Below, in pieces: positions 27,483 to 36,963 of a DNA stretch of 64,000 nucleotides. Each line of letters begins with the position of its first letter. Position 1 is the first letter of the stretch. The position numbers and the translations under genes are program-made. The notes under the pieces were generated by a model that saw nothing but the letters and a program-made list of their open reading frames with translations, was not told the origin of the DNA and did not search any database. Origin of the DNA: Pseudoalteromonas rubra (GTDB lineage Bacteria > Pseudomonadota > Gammaproteobacteria > Enterobacterales > Alteromonadaceae); assembly GCF_001482385.1 (NCBI RefSeq), contig NZ_CP013611.1, positions 1,302,001 to 1,366,000 of the forward strand. Reading direction: 5' to 3'.

Positions 27483-27842
27483 ATGCAGTTAAAAAAGCGC
27501 CTTTTTGTTTGGCTTAGTATTATTCTTGCGACGACATTGCTGTCTGCCTGTTCCAGCTGGGTATACCGGATAAACGTGCCTCAGGGTAACTTCCTGGAGC
27601 AATCCGATGTCGATAAGCTCAGAATTGCTATGACAAAAGAGCAAGTTTTATATGTATTGGGCACGCCAGTGGCTAAAGACGCGTTTAACAGCGAAATCTG
27701 GCATTACTCTTATGTCTTCAACCTGGGTCGAGACTCAGAGCAACGCAAAGAGCTGGTGGTTTATTTCAACGGTGATGCATTGAATGATATTTCAGGGGAT
27801 TTTGATAAACCGGCGGATTTCAATACGCCGCTTACAGAGTGA
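27483..27842 (+). CDS. bamE: outer-membrane assembly lipoprotein BamE
   Basis: 119-residue lipoprotein (formerly SmpA). Lipobox LLSAC with C23. The two-helix, three-strand SmpA/OmlA domain is recognisable by YRINVPQGNFLEQSDVDKL and LGTPVAKDAFNSEIWHYSY. It is a subunit of the BAM complex that inserts outer-membrane proteins. The BamC gene lies 3.5 kb further on. Single gene with a terminator directly behind it. Confidence 0.96.
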   Translation: MQLKKRLFVWLSIILATTLLSACSSWVYRINVPQGNFLEQSDVDKLRIAMTKEQVLYVLGTPVAKDAFNSEIWHYSYVFNLGRDSEQRKELVVYFNGDALNDISGDFDKPADFNTPLTE

Positions 27843-27871
27843 TTTGATTCACTCGCCACTCTCTCCCCATT

Positions 27872-27897
27872 AAAAGCAGAGCTTGTGCTCTGCTTTT
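27872..27897. terminator. bidirectional terminator, bamE / ankyrin gene
   Basis: AAAAGCAGAGC-TTGT-GCTCTGCTTTT, symmetric hairpin between the convergent genes; it overlaps the stop codon of the minus-strand gene. Confidence 0.85.
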
Positions 27898-29257
27898 AGC
27901 TGCCCATCACCGCAATCAACACCACAACACTAAATAAAAATTGCAGTGACATACTCAGCCAGGCCAACACATTCACACCGATCAGACTCCAGGGTGATGC
28001 ATCCTGAGGGTAAAGTGGGCTGCGCTTTTGCCAACGAGCTAGCGCGAAAAACAGCAGTGTCAGACTCGATATCATGATGGTCGCTGACAGCTTGTCACCG
28101 TGTGACTCATTAAAAAAGAAATTCAACTGCACCGGCATCAGAATTGCCACCAACGCATACAAGCTGTAAACCCGTGCTACTTTCTCGTATTTAGCTGCAA
28201 AAGATAGCTCTATGATGTCCCGAGCTTCGAGAAACTTCTTTGCGGCGACCGCTTGCGCCTGATTTGCCAGACGATATGGTGTCATACCCGTGACATCTGC
28301 CAGTCTCGGGTCGACCCCCATAGACTCAACCAATTCAAGCATGGCGGTTGAATTAGAGAGCACCGCATAGTGCATCAGATTGCGACCTAGATCATCCAGG
28401 GATTGAGGACAATACTGCTCTTTGAGCGCCTCGGCAGCGCTCACGAAGCCCTGCTCTACGAGCCACATCATGGCCGATTTACCGGACTGATCTTTGCTTT
28501 GTCCGCTGGCCCCTTTTTCTATGAGTTTGAGGGCTATAGATTGCTTTGCCTGTTTAGACACCACATGAGCCAGCAGTGCCTGATCCAGCAAGCGTTCGAC
28601 TTCGTCACCATCACACAGATGTTGCAACAGTTCAACATAGGCTTCATCGTTTTGCAGGCACTCAACAGCTAACTGTAAGGTCGCTACGGTGTCTTGCAAC
28701 ACCGAGTTAAGCATATCACTGAGCTGCTGTCGCATTGCTTCATCAGCAATACGCCATAGCTCGCAGGCTTCTTGTGCTGTTAGCGTTAAACCATGGTGCA
28801 GAAGTAGCAACAAAGCACGGGTGTAAGTTTTATTTAGCAGCAGTGTCGCAGGCGATACTTCAGTATGATAAGCAAGCTGCGCCTTAATGTCCGCATACTG
28901 AGCAAACACGCCCAGCAATTTGGCAATCAACTCATCCTGGCTAACGCCTGCATCGGCAATATGTGCCAATAAGTCATCACAATAAGTCTGGTGCGCTTCG
29001 TCGTAGTCATCAATATGCTGATAATGACAAGACTCGAATGGCTCTAATGGTTTAAGCCACAAGATATACATCAACGGAGGTAAAACCGATGAGCGTACGC
29101 CTTGTTGGTCTGTCAGTGTTTCACACTCAGGCCAGGCCTCGAGTGCATCCAGAATAAACGCCCCATTATTTTCAACCAGGCCTTTGAGTAGCAAAGGAAA
29201 CTGAGCCGGCCAAATTAAAACATGCTCCATTAAAGAATTAACCACCTTATTAGTCAT
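27896..29257 (-). CDS. ankyrin-repeat protein with C-terminal membrane helices
   Basis: 453 residues. The N-terminal ~240 residues are helical and acidic and I do not recognise them. Ankyrin-like repeats lie at about residues 255-345 (DDLGRNLMHYAVLSNSTAMLELVESMG; DVTGMTPYRLANQAQ). Three hydrophobic helices follow at about 360-380, 392-410 and 425-450, so the ankyrin part would be anchored on the inner face of the membrane. An in-frame ATG at 29230 (MEHVLIWP) with AAGGTGG upstream is a possible alternative start. The partner is unknown. Monocistronic. Confidence 0.75.
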   Translation of the reverse strand: MTNKVVNSLMEHVLIWPAQFPLLLKGLVENNGAFILDALEAWPECETLTDQQGVRSSVLPPLMYILWLKPLEPFESCHYQHIDDYDEAHQTYCDDLLAHIADAGVSQDELIAKLLGVFAQYADIKAQLAYHTEVSPATLLLNKTYTRALLLLLHHGLTLTAQEACELWRIADEAMRQQLSDMLNSVLQDTVATLQLAVECLQNDEAYVELLQHLCDGDEVERLLDQALLAHVVSKQAKQSIALKLIEKGASGQSKDQSGKSAMMWLVEQGFVSAAEALKEQYCPQSLDDLGRNLMHYAVLSNSTAMLELVESMGVDPRLADVTGMTPYRLANQAQAVAAKKFLEARDIIELSFAAKYEKVARVYSLYALVAILMPVQLNFFFNESHGDKLSATIMISSLTLLFFALARWQKRSPLYPQDASPWSLIGVNVLAWLSMSLQFLFSVVVLIAVMGS

Positions 29258-29641
29258 ATCACACGCTTATTGCCATCAATATTGTCGCAGTGCTGTTAGC
29301 GGAATGATACCAATTGCATCTTAAAAAAGCTGCTGCTGATCTCAAGAATTTCGCCAACTTCCCTAATATAAGGACATCCAAACATTCAATATGTACCTTA
29401 TATGATTACATGCTGCCCTATGCACTCCTGTACTAAATGCCGTACGAACTTTCTAGCGCATCGAAATAGCTCACTACCACATTGTTATAATGGAAAATAC
29501 CTGATTATTTGATGCACCGACGCGATGAGTAGTGGCGGTGTTTTGTAAGTAACTTAGGTCTGTGCTTGAGGTATTGTGCGCTTAAGATATACAATGGAGG
29601 TGAACATCCAATGAAGGCCCTGTGATAGGGAGCAAGTCAAG
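29258..29641. other. intergenic region with two tiny overlapping reading frames
   Basis: 384 bases between the divergent ankyrin and DUF2897 genes. It contains a solo ATACCAATT motif at 29307-29315, like the ends of the repeat at 33786. Just before DUF2897, a near-consensus GGAGGTGA (29597-29604) precedes the 4-codon frame MKAL (29611-29625). This overlaps by ATGA the 6-codon frame MEVNIQ (29594-29614). Nothing longer is open. Confidence 0.5.
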
Positions 29642-29818
29642 ATGGAAAATACCTTACCAACCTGGCACGTGATACTGATCATTGTCATGGTCCTTGGGTT
29701 CATCATCAGTAATATTATGTTATTGAAATATATGACCCGCTTTGATGTGAAAGGCAAGCTCGATAAGCAAACCAAACCAGAGCCAGAGACCAAGCCCGAG
29801 GAAAAGGAAGATAAGTAG
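29642..29818 (+). CDS. DUF2897 family small membrane protein
   Basis: 58 residues, MENTLPTWHVILIIVMVLGF..., with one membrane helix (about residues 8-29), then LLKYMTRFDVKGKL and a highly charged Pro/Glu/Lys tail (KPEPETKPEEKEDK). This pattern matches DUF2897, a family found in Alteromonadales and Vibrio whose function is unknown. GGGAG at 29628-29632 is well placed. The transcript leader contains the two tiny frames described for the upstream region. Confidence 0.8.
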   Translation: MENTLPTWHVILIIVMVLGFIISNIMLLKYMTRFDVKGKLDKQTKPEPETKPEEKEDK

Positions 29819-29849
29819 GGCCGCTCTGCGCCAGCCCTACTTCCATTGC

Positions 29850-31223
29850 TTAACCTACCAGCCAGTGCGCCATCAGCGCAATCACCGGTAATGTCACCAA
29901 CGTACGCAAAATAAAGATGCAGAATAGCTCAAACAGATTAACCGGGATCTTACTGCCCAGCAGCAACGCGCCGACTTCAGACATATAGATCAACTGAGTA
30001 ACACTCAGTGCCGCAACAATAAAGCGTGTCACGTCACTTTCTATGTTTGATGCAGCCAAAATAGACGGAATGAACATGTCGGCAAAGCCAACGACTATGG
30101 TTTCAGCAGCTTTGGCAGCTTCTGGTACCTGAAGCAACTCAAGGTAAGGGATAAACGGTTTACCCAGGATCTGAAAAACAGGTGTGTGCTCAGCGATGAT
30201 CAATGCGAACGTACCAACCGCCATCACCACAGGCAAAACAGCAAACACCATATCCAGTGCATTATGCACGCCTTCTTTTAGCGTCCCTTTTACCCCAGGG
30301 GCTTTTTCTGCTTTTGTCAGTGCCACGTCCAGCGCATGACCAAACAAAGTTTTACCCTCAGGTACCAGCTCTGCACCCGGGTTTGCATCACTGCCATCAA
30401 CATAACAGTCTTTTTTCCATCGCAATGGTGGTAAGCGGGGAACAATAATCGCGGCGGTAATACCAGCGGCACATACAGTCAGATAAAAGGGGGCAAATAA
30501 ATGCTCCAGTTTAACCTGACCAATGACCACCAGGCAGAAGGTAATAGACACTGCAGAGAAAGTCGTGCCAATGATGGCAGCCTCTCTTTGCGTATAGTGC
30601 TTGTCTTCATACTGACGAGAGGTCATCAAAATACCCACGCTGCCGTCACCAAGCCAGGAGGCCACACAATTCACCGCACTGCGTCCGGGTACCCCAAACA
30701 AAGGCCGCATCACTTTCGTCAGTAAAGTACCAACCAGTTCCAGTAAACCAAAGTTCAGTAACAAAGGCAGCAAAAGACCCGCTAACACAAACACAGAGAA
30801 CAACACAGGCAAAAGCTCATGCAGAACCAGTGTACCGGTACCTGACGAGTAAATGGCTTCAGGGCCCACTTTGAAATAGGTCATTAGAATGAACAGCATA
30901 CCCGCCAGTCGGGTTACTAACCAAATTGGACTGACAGCAAATAAGTGCCGGAACAAGTGATTCTTTAGCAATTGCCTGGGTTTGACGAGAGCAACAAAAG
31001 CACTCATTACCCCGGTGATGCATACTATGGTCACTATCATGGCCTGTGCAAAGGGGGCTATCCAGCCTTGCAGAGTCTTCGCCATCACAGCAATAGGAAT
31101 GGTCATGGCTTCGCCTATTGCAACAGGTGTCATAAATAAAAACACCCCAATCAGGGAAGGCACGATAAACGCAAATAGCGTGCGCCAGTTTGGCGACGCT
31201 GAACCCGTAGATTCTGACATCAT
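29850..31223 (-). CDS. yjiH: YjiH family membrane transporter (nucleoside-gate domain)
   Basis: About 457 residues, with around ten membrane helices and a Gate (nucleoside recognition) domain. It matches the YjiH family (RSAVNCVASWLGDGSVGILMTSRQYEDKHYTQREA). The substrate is unknown; nucleosides or amino acids have been suggested for relatives. I start it at 31223 (MMSESTG), after GTGGG. A longer frame would begin inside the terminator hairpin at 31237-31266, which argues against it. Convergent with DUF2897. Confidence 0.85.
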   Translation of the reverse strand: MMSESTGSASPNWRTLFAFIVPSLIGVFLFMTPVAIGEAMTIPIAVMAKTLQGWIAPFAQAMIVTIVCITGVMSAFVALVKPRQLLKNHLFRHLFAVSPIWLVTRLAGMLFILMTYFKVGPEAIYSSGTGTLVLHELLPVLFSVFVLAGLLLPLLLNFGLLELVGTLLTKVMRPLFGVPGRSAVNCVASWLGDGSVGILMTSRQYEDKHYTQREAAIIGTTFSAVSITFCLVVIGQVKLEHLFAPFYLTVCAAGITAAIIVPRLPPLRWKKDCYVDGSDANPGAELVPEGKTLFGHALDVALTKAEKAPGVKGTLKEGVHNALDMVFAVLPVVMAVGTFALIIAEHTPVFQILGKPFIPYLELLQVPEAAKAAETIVVGFADMFIPSILAASNIESDVTRFIVAALSVTQLIYMSEVGALLLGSKIPVNLFELFCIFILRTLVTLPVIALMAHWLVG

Positions 31224-31236
31224 ATGATTACCCACT

Positions 31237-31266
31237 AAAAAGAAAAAGAGCATAAGGCTCTTTTTC
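31237..31266 (-). terminator. terminator of bamC
   Basis: On the minus strand GAAAAAGAGC-CTTAT-GCTCTTTTTC followed by TTTT, about 50 bases after the bamC stop and just before the yjiH start. Confidence 0.85.
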
Positions 31267-31318
31267 GTATTACTTCAACTCATTGTTTTTATTTTAATAT
31301 TTTGATTTATATAAAATA

Positions 31319-32386
31319 TTATAGTTGCAGACCTCGACTGCGTAACACCTCTAACAGAGATTGTAACAACAGCTCCATAGTCGGTGCATCCAGCACTTGC
31401 TCCTCGCTATCCAACCAGGTCAACGCCGTTTGACCATCATCCGTTGTAGATACTTTCACGACATAATCGCCGTCCGCCAGTGGTAAGACCATCGCTTCCT
31501 CGCCCCAGATAGAATCCCAGACGCTCTGCTCAGGTGCTTCATAACGCACTTTCACCAGATCATTGTCTCTGTCGAGGCGAATAACCGTAAAGTTAACACG
31601 CTCTAGGAAGTTCGACAGGCGATCCATCACCGCACTTTTGTCGACCAGCGTCAGCATGGCTGCATTGCCATCCTGATCAAACCCGCCTTCCAGAGATAAC
31701 AAACCCTGTTGTTTGCGTAGTTCAACTGCCAATAGTCGATAGCGGTAGTCAAATTCTGCTATCACTTCATTTAGTGCACGCACTTCTAACTGCTGTTTAA
31801 GCATATCAGTGAGTGGCTGCTCTTCACTTTGATAATCAAGCAGCTTAGCACTCAAAGAAGCGGTGCGCTGGTGTTCTTTTTGTTCAACCGTAAAAGCGAA
31901 ACGCTGACGCGATACTTCAACAATGTCTTCCCACAACCAACCTTCGTCTTTTTTAATCAATGCATACCAGTCAGTCTCGACTGTGCCTGTCTGGCGGGCA
32001 TCCTTCGCAATCTGGGTATTGTGGTTCGCTAAAACGCCATCCAGCGACTGCCAGATAAAACCTGCCAAATCGTCAATGCCATCGTTTTTATCAAAATACA
32101 CTCTGGCGACTTTATCTTTGCTCTCTGCCCAGCTGCCCTGCGCCAGCGTCAGCACTTGCTGAGGGGGTCGATACAGCTTATTTTCGCCATCCGCGTCGTT
32201 GTCATAAACAGCAACGGCCATCTTATACTGCGGATCCTGATATGGCTGTTCCAGCCCTTCAGGGACGCTAATGGCTTCACTAACGCGGTAGTTTTTGCTG
32301 TCATGTGCATCATTTGGAAATACACTACATCCCGTTAAACCAAGTAAAACACCTAAAGTCAGTGCTTTTGGAACCCAATACTGCAC
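31319..32386 (-). CDS. bamC: outer-membrane assembly lipoprotein BamC
   Basis: 355 residues. Lipobox LLGLTGC with C20. An unstructured stretch that contacts BamD follows (SKNYRVSEAISVPEGLEQPYQDPQY), then two helix-grip domains. It is a non-essential BAM subunit (also called NlpB). In most gammaproteobacteria dapA lies directly upstream of bamC in one operon, but here the next gene upstream is the divergent gcvR and dapA is absent. bamC must therefore have its own promoter in the 334-base gap. Confidence 0.94.
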   Translation of the reverse strand: MQYWVPKALTLGVLLGLTGCSVFPNDAHDSKNYRVSEAISVPEGLEQPYQDPQYKMAVAVYDNDADGENKLYRPPQQVLTLAQGSWAESKDKVARVYFDKNDGIDDLAGFIWQSLDGVLANHNTQIAKDARQTGTVETDWYALIKKDEGWLWEDIVEVSRQRFAFTVEQKEHQRTASLSAKLLDYQSEEQPLTDMLKQQLEVRALNEVIAEFDYRYRLLAVELRKQQGLLSLEGGFDQDGNAAMLTLVDKSAVMDRLSNFLERVNFTVIRLDRDNDLVKVRYEAPEQSVWDSIWGEEAMVLPLADGDYVVKVSTTDDGQTALTWLDSEEQVLDAPTMELLLQSLLEVLRSRGLQL

Positions 32387-32720
32387 GAATAAAACTCCTT
32401 AGCAAACCCTGTTATATTTATTTACGGTAAACGAATATCGTCTTTATATGAGTGGGGATTGCCGATTTGGTTCACTGCCGGAACAATTTTTTATATCCGT
32501 CCGGCGAGCCTAAACAACTTGCAAAATTTGCCCTATGTTACTTGCCTCGCCCTGTAAACACAAGATGTGAGCCAGCCCGACCCATTATCTGGCACAGCTA
32601 AACCGTAAAGCCTGTCGCTGCCGGTATCCCAAGTAACCAAATTATGTTAGTATTTACGGCTATACATCTAAAAACTGCCGTTAGGCATTACCATATTCTC
32701 AGCGTATAGGGTGCTCTTAA
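32387..32720. other. intergenic region between bamC and gcvR, no dapA
   Basis: 334 bases between divergent genes. No reading frame resembling dapA or its ends is visible to me. It should hold both the bamC and the gcvR promoters; I cannot place them with confidence. Confidence 0.5.
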
Positions 32721-33254
32721 ATGACCACATTTACCAACCAACAACTGGTTTTGACCGCAATCGGCGAAGATCGCTCGGGGATTGTCAGTGAACTGACTAT
32801 GCTGGTCAGTGAATGTAATTGCAACATCATCGATAGCCGTATCGCGATACTGGGTAACGAATTTACGTTCATTATGCTGTTATCGGGCGACATGGCGGCA
32901 ATCAGCCGGGTTGAGCATACCCTGCCGACAAAAGGGATGGAGCTTGGCTTACTGACCATGATGAAGCGCACCGCCAGCCATCAGCAAAACGAGTTCAGTG
33001 CCGGTTACACCCTGGAATATAAAGGGCTCGACGCCCCCGGCACGCTAAGCAAGGTGACGCGCTTTTTTGCAGAGCAAAACATCAGTATTTGCTCTTTGAA
33101 GTCTGATACATACGAAGAAAGTGACGCATTGCATATGCGCTGTGAAATCGAAGTCAACATTCCCATTGAGGTCGATGCCGACGCATTTAAAATACAGTTC
33201 GAGCATCTCTCAAACTCACTAGATCTGGATTATATTTTTCGACGCATTCGTTAA
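32721..33254 (+). CDS. gcvR: glycine cleavage system repressor GcvR
   Basis: 177 residues with two ACT domains (LTAIGEDRSGIVSELTMLVSECNCNI and YTLEYKGLDAPGTLSKVTRFFAEQNI). GcvR binds glycine and restrains the activator GcvA in E. coli. It is followed after 10 bases by bcp, the common gcvR-bcp pair. Confidence 0.92.
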   Translation: MTTFTNQQLVLTAIGEDRSGIVSELTMLVSECNCNIIDSRIAILGNEFTFIMLLSGDMAAISRVEHTLPTKGMELGLLTMMKRTASHQQNEFSAGYTLEYKGLDAPGTLSKVTRFFAEQNISICSLKSDTYEESDALHMRCEIEVNIPIEVDADAFKIQFEHLSNSLDLDYIFRRIR

Positions 33255-33264
33255 GGAGCATCCT

Positions 33265-33735
33265 ATGAATACGCTACAAGCAGGCGCTCAGGCCCCACAA
33301 TTTACGTTACAAAATCAAGATGGTGACAGTATCGTACTCAGCACACTTCTGGAGTCAAACCAGGTGCTGGTGTACTTCTATCCAAAGGCACTGACACCAG
33401 GCTGCACCGTTCAGGCTGAACAACTCAGAGATCACAAAGCTCAGCTAGCGCAGTATAATACGATTGCAGTTGGGATCAGCCCAGATCCGGTTAAGAAATT
33501 AAAAAATTTCGAAACCAAAAAAGAGCTGAATTTTGACTTATTGTCAGACGAAGATCATGCCATCGCTGATGCATTCGGCGTTTGGGGACTGAAAAAGTTC
33601 ATGGGCAAAGAATACGACGGTATCCATCGCATCAGCTTCCTGATCGGGCAAGATGGCACCGTTAAACACGTGTTCAACAAATTTAAGACCAAAGAGCATC
33701 ACCAGGTCGTCATTGACTATCTGGCAGCACAGTAA
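33265..33735 (+). CDS. bcp: thioredoxin-dependent peroxiredoxin Bcp
   Basis: 156 residues. The peroxidatic C47 lies in TPGCTVQAEQLRD. E. coli Bcp has a second Cys five residues later; here position 52 is Glu and no other Cys is present. It is therefore a 1-Cys form that needs an external thiol for recycling. Second gene of the gcvR-bcp operon, closed by a strong terminator. Confidence 0.94.
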   Translation: MNTLQAGAQAPQFTLQNQDGDSIVLSTLLESNQVLVYFYPKALTPGCTVQAEQLRDHKAQLAQYNTIAVGISPDPVKKLKNFETKKELNFDLLSDEDHAIADAFGVWGLKKFMGKEYDGIHRISFLIGQDGTVKHVFNKFKTKEHHQVVIDYLAAQ

Positions 33736-33738
33736 AGA

Positions 33739-33765
33739 AAAAGGGGCTGAATTCAGCCCCTTTTT
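33739..33765 (+). terminator. terminator of gcvR-bcp
   Basis: AAAGGGGCTGAATTCAGCCCCTTTTT: an 11-bp perfect hairpin with flanking A and T runs. Confidence 0.92.
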
Positions 33766-33785
33766 AGATCCTTTCGCATCATATT

Positions 33786-33948
33786 ATACCAATTTGCTTA
33801 ATTCAGTGCTCCATTTTGAGGCGAGAAAATAGGGTCGATAACAAGGCAAAAATTTTGCTATTTAGTTATTCTAAATAAGAAATTTTTAACGCCGTTAGCG
33901 TCCTATTTGCTCCTTCATATTGAATAAGGTATTAAGTGAAATTGGTAT
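33786..33948 (-). repeat. ~165-bp MITE-like repeat, copy 1
   Basis: Noncoding element with imperfect inverted ends: ATACCAATTTGCTTAAT at 33786 and, on the other strand from 33948, ATACCAATTTCACTTAAT. Read on the minus strand it is highly similar to the element at 57353-57526 over the first ~80 and last ~65 bases, with a divergent middle. Its left end overlaps the last base of the pdxJ stop codon. It encodes no protein. It could be a miniature transposable element or a repeated 3'-end structure. Confidence 0.85.
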
Positions 33949-34679
33949 TAGCTGCGTGCATCCAGCATCAAGCGCTTCATATCTCTGACGGCTTTTTCTA
34001 ATCCATCAATGGCTGCTCTGGCAATAATCGCATGACCAATGTTGAGCTCATAGATTTCCGGCATTTCGGCAATGGGCTTCACATTGTGATAGTGCAGACC
34101 ATGACCCGCGTTAACAACAATGCCCAGGCCATGCGCATATTTTACGCCGGTGCGGATCCGTTCCAGCTCAGCCTGCATTTCAGCGTCTGACTCAGCGTCA
34201 GCATAAGCGCCAGTGTGAATTTCAATATAAGGCGCCCCCGTCTCTTTGGCTGCATCAATTTGCTGAGGATCAGCATCAATAAACAAAGACACCTTGATAC
34301 CCGCATCAGCAAGGCGCTCAACGGCCTGAGCCACTTTTTCTTTATTGGCTATCACATCTAGACCACCCTCAGTGGTCAACTCTTCACGCTTTTCCGGCAC
34401 CAGACAAACATAAGCAGGCTTGACCTCACAGGCGATATCCAGCATTTCATCTGTCACTGCAATTTCCAGATTCATACGTGTCTGAATGGTCTTCGCCATC
34501 ACGTACACATCTCTATCCTGAATATGACGACGATCCTCACGTAAATGGATGGTGATCCCATCTGCACCGGCATGTTCAGCCACTGCCGCAGCGTGAGCCG
34601 GATCTGGATAGCTCGTGCCTCTCGCCTGGCGCAATGTGGCAATATGGTCGACGTTTACACCCAATAATATCTCTTTCAT
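33948..34679 (-). CDS. pdxJ: pyridoxine 5'-phosphate synthase
   Basis: 243 residues. It condenses 1-deoxyxylulose 5-phosphate with aminoacetone phosphate, the last step that forms the vitamin B6 ring. The typical N-terminus [22 protein letters not shown] and the Glu and His motifs ([19 protein letters not shown]) are complete. Last gene of the lepA-lepB-rnc-era-recO-pdxJ run, 5 bases after recO. The repeat element begins at its stop codon. Confidence 0.97.
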   Translation of the reverse strand: MKEILLGVNVDHIATLRQARGTSYPDPAHAAAVAEHAGADGITIHLREDRRHIQDRDVYVMAKTIQTRMNLEIAVTDEMLDIACEVKPAYVCLVPEKREELTTEGGLDVIANKEKVAQAVERLADAGIKVSLFIDADPQQIDAAKETGAPYIEIHTGAYADAESDAEMQAELERIRTGVKYAHGLGIVVNAGHGLHYHNVKPIAEMPEIYELNIGHAIIARAAIDGLEKAVRDMKRLMLDARS

Positions 34680-34684
34680 TGTTA

Positions 34685-35392
34685 TTACCTTGGTTGAAAT
34701 AACTCTCTGCTTTTCAGCGGTTTATGGCCAAGTAATGGCCTGAGTAAATATCTGCTTAAGCCCTTAGCCTGACGCCTGACCTGATCATCAGTAAAGTCAT
34801 GCTGAGCAATCTGTTGCAACACCCGACCCAAAAAGCCGATGTGCCTGTCATCTGTTCTGATAAACCCCAGCTCTCGGGTATATTGATAGTAGGCAGTCTC
34901 AACAATAGCCTCGCCATCAGCATCACAGTCAAATTCAACACCGAACCCCAGTTGCTCGAGTAACTGAAACTCAAAGCTACGCAATGTCAGTTCAAACTGG
35001 TGCTTACTTGCACTTTCAACGAGACTATGAAGCTGTAATAAATGCTGATGGTAGAGTGAGAATATCGACTCCAGTGGTTCATTAACCGGAATTACCCGTG
35101 CACTGAGTTCGTTGAGGTAGAAACCACAATACAGTACCTGCCCTTTTAAAGCCAAAGGCTGAGTATGTAGCTCAATGTCGTTAAGGTATTTTAAATCGTG
35201 ACGGCCACTGTAGCGAACCAGCAGCAGGCTGAAGGGTTGTAGATGTGCATTCTGTCTGAGCGCCTGACGCCCTTTAATACGGGCCAGCATCATCAGCTGG
35301 CCCACCCCTTCGACCAGCATATTGAGCATCACCTGAGAGTCGCTATGCGGTCGGCGATGCAGCAAATAAGCCTGTCGAAAGTCATTGTTCAA
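34685..35392 (-). CDS. recO: DNA repair protein RecO
   Basis: 235 residues. N-terminal OB-fold ([23 protein letters not shown]) and helical domain. It helps RecR load RecA onto SSB-coated DNA. The first base of its start codon directly follows the era stop codon, so the two are tightly coupled. Confidence 0.95.
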   Translation of the reverse strand: MNNDFRQAYLLHRRPHSDSQVMLNMLVEGVGQLMMLARIKGRQALRQNAHLQPFSLLLVRYSGRHDLKYLNDIELHTQPLALKGQVLYCGFYLNELSARVIPVNEPLESIFSLYHQHLLQLHSLVESASKHQFELTLRSFEFQLLEQLGFGVEFDCDADGEAIVETAYYQYTRELGFIRTDDRHIGFLGRVLQQIAQHDFTDDQVRRQAKGLSRYLLRPLLGHKPLKSRELFQPR

Positions 35393-36295
35393 TTAGTCTT
35401 CCCCGTAGCCAAGACTACGCAGTGCCCTCTCATCATCTGCCCAGCCAGACTTCACTTTTACCCAGCACTCGAGGAATACTTTGTTATCCAGCATTTCTTC
35501 CAGGTCACGGCGCGCTTCACGGCCAATGACTTTGAGCTTCTCACCCTTGTTGCCAATCACCATGCGCTTTTGCGACTCACGCTCCACCAAAATAAGCGCG
35601 TTGATCTGCCATACGCCATTATCAAGCCATTTAAACTGCTCAATCTCAACCGTGACCGAATACGGCAGTTCATCACCCATAAAGCGCATTAGTTTCTCAC
35701 GCACAATTTCAGCGGCCAAAAATCGCATTGAGCGATCCGTAACATAATCATCCGGGAAGAAAAACTCGCATGCAGGCAGGTGCTTATGTACTTCCGCTTT
35801 AACCATATCGACATTGCGATTTTGCTTAGCCGAAATTGGAATAATGCCCACGAAGTCACCTTGTTCAGATAACCACTGCAGGTGTGGCATCAAAGCTTCA
35901 CTTTTATCTTTAACCTGATCGCTTTTATTGATCACCACCAAAACCGGTCGGCCGCTGGCTTTAACTTTGCTCAGCACCATTTCATCGTCTTTGGTCCACA
36001 AAGTGCCTTCAACAACGAAAATTACGAGTTCAACGTCGCCAATCGAGCTCGACGCCGCTCGGTTCATCAAGCGGTTAATGGCACGCTTTTCTTCGCTATG
36101 CAAGCCAGGAGTATCAACATACACCGCCTGATAGTTATCCTCGGTATGGATCCCCATGATGCGATGTCGGGTGGTTTGCGGTTTACGCGAAGTGATACTG
36201 ACTTTTTGTTCAACCAGCTTGTTTAATAACGTTGATTTACCAACGTTGGGTCGCCCGACAATCGCGACCATGCCACAATGGGTATTAGGAGTCAT
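35393..36295 (-). CDS. era: GTPase Era
   Basis: 300 residues. GTPase motifs G1 [10 protein letters not shown]3 DTPG and G4 NKSD, with a C-terminal KH RNA-binding domain ([18 protein letters not shown]). It binds 16S rRNA and assists small-subunit maturation. It overlaps rnc by 11 bases. Confidence 0.97.
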   Translation of the reverse strand: MTPNTHCGMVAIVGRPNVGKSTLLNKLVEQKVSITSRKPQTTRHRIMGIHTEDNYQAVYVDTPGLHSEEKRAINRLMNRAASSSIGDVELVIFVVEGTLWTKDDEMVLSKVKASGRPVLVVINKSDQVKDKSEALMPHLQWLSEQGDFVGIIPISAKQNRNVDMVKAEVHKHLPACEFFFPDDYVTDRSMRFLAAEIVREKLMRFMGDELPYSVTVEIEQFKWLDNGVWQINALILVERESQKRMVIGNKGEKLKVIGREARRDLEEMLDNKVFLECWVKVKSGWADDERALRSLGYGED

Positions 36296-36962
36296 TCTTT
36301 AAAATCTTTAGTGCTTTTTCAGCGGCTTTTTGTTCAGCCTTACGACGAGAGCTGCCTACTGAGATAATACTTTCCATCCCTTCCACAATACATTCAACCG
36401 TAAAGGTTTGATTGTGCGCTTGTCCCTTAGTGTCAATTACAGTATAACCGGGTAGCGGTAACTTGCGTGCTTGCAGGTATTCCTGCAACAAAGTTTTCGG
36501 ATCTTTCTGGTTATGTCCTGGAGAGATTGCCGCCAAACGCGAGTCATACCACTTTAATACCAACGTCTTACAGGTCTCGATGTCTGAATCTAAAAACACC
36601 GCGCCAATAATCGCTTCAACTGCATCTGCCAGGGTTGATTCTCGACGATAACCGCCGCTTTTCAACTCACCCGGACCCAATCTGAGGTAATCGCCCAACC
36701 CAAACTCAACACCAAACTCTGCCAGCGTCTGACCTCGTACAAGCGTTGAACGCATCCGGCTAAGATCGCCCTCTCGCGCTTTAGGAAACTGCTTATACAG
36801 CGCATCTGCAATAACAAAGCTTAAAATCGAATCGCCCAAAAATTCCAGACGTTCGTTATGTTGACCCTTATGGCTACGATGTGTCATAGCCTGCTCAAGC
36901 AGGCTTTGATCTGTGAATTCGTAACCGATTTTCTTGTATAATTCTGTGACGTTTTTTTTCAT
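36285..36962 (-). CDS. rnc: ribonuclease III
   Basis: 225 residues. Catalytic signature [13 protein letters not shown] near residue 38 and a C-terminal double-stranded RNA-binding domain ([18 protein letters not shown]...). Processes rRNA precursors and structured mRNAs. It starts one base after lepB and overlaps era. Confidence 0.97.
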   Translation of the reverse strand: MKKNVTELYKKIGYEFTDQSLLEQAMTHRSHKGQHNERLEFLGDSILSFVIADALYKQFPKAREGDLSRMRSTLVRGQTLAEFGVEFGLGDYLRLGPGELKSGGYRRESTLADAVEAIIGAVFLDSDIETCKTLVLKWYDSRLAAISPGHNQKDPKTLLQEYLQARKLPLPGYTVIDTKGQAHNQTFTVECIVEGMESIISVGSSRRKAEQKAAEKALKILKNDS

Positions 36963-36963
36963 G

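Noticed and set aside
31224..31253. Upstream start for the YjiH transporter
   Set aside because: The ATG lies inside the bamC terminator hairpin; the later ATG has a better ribosome site.
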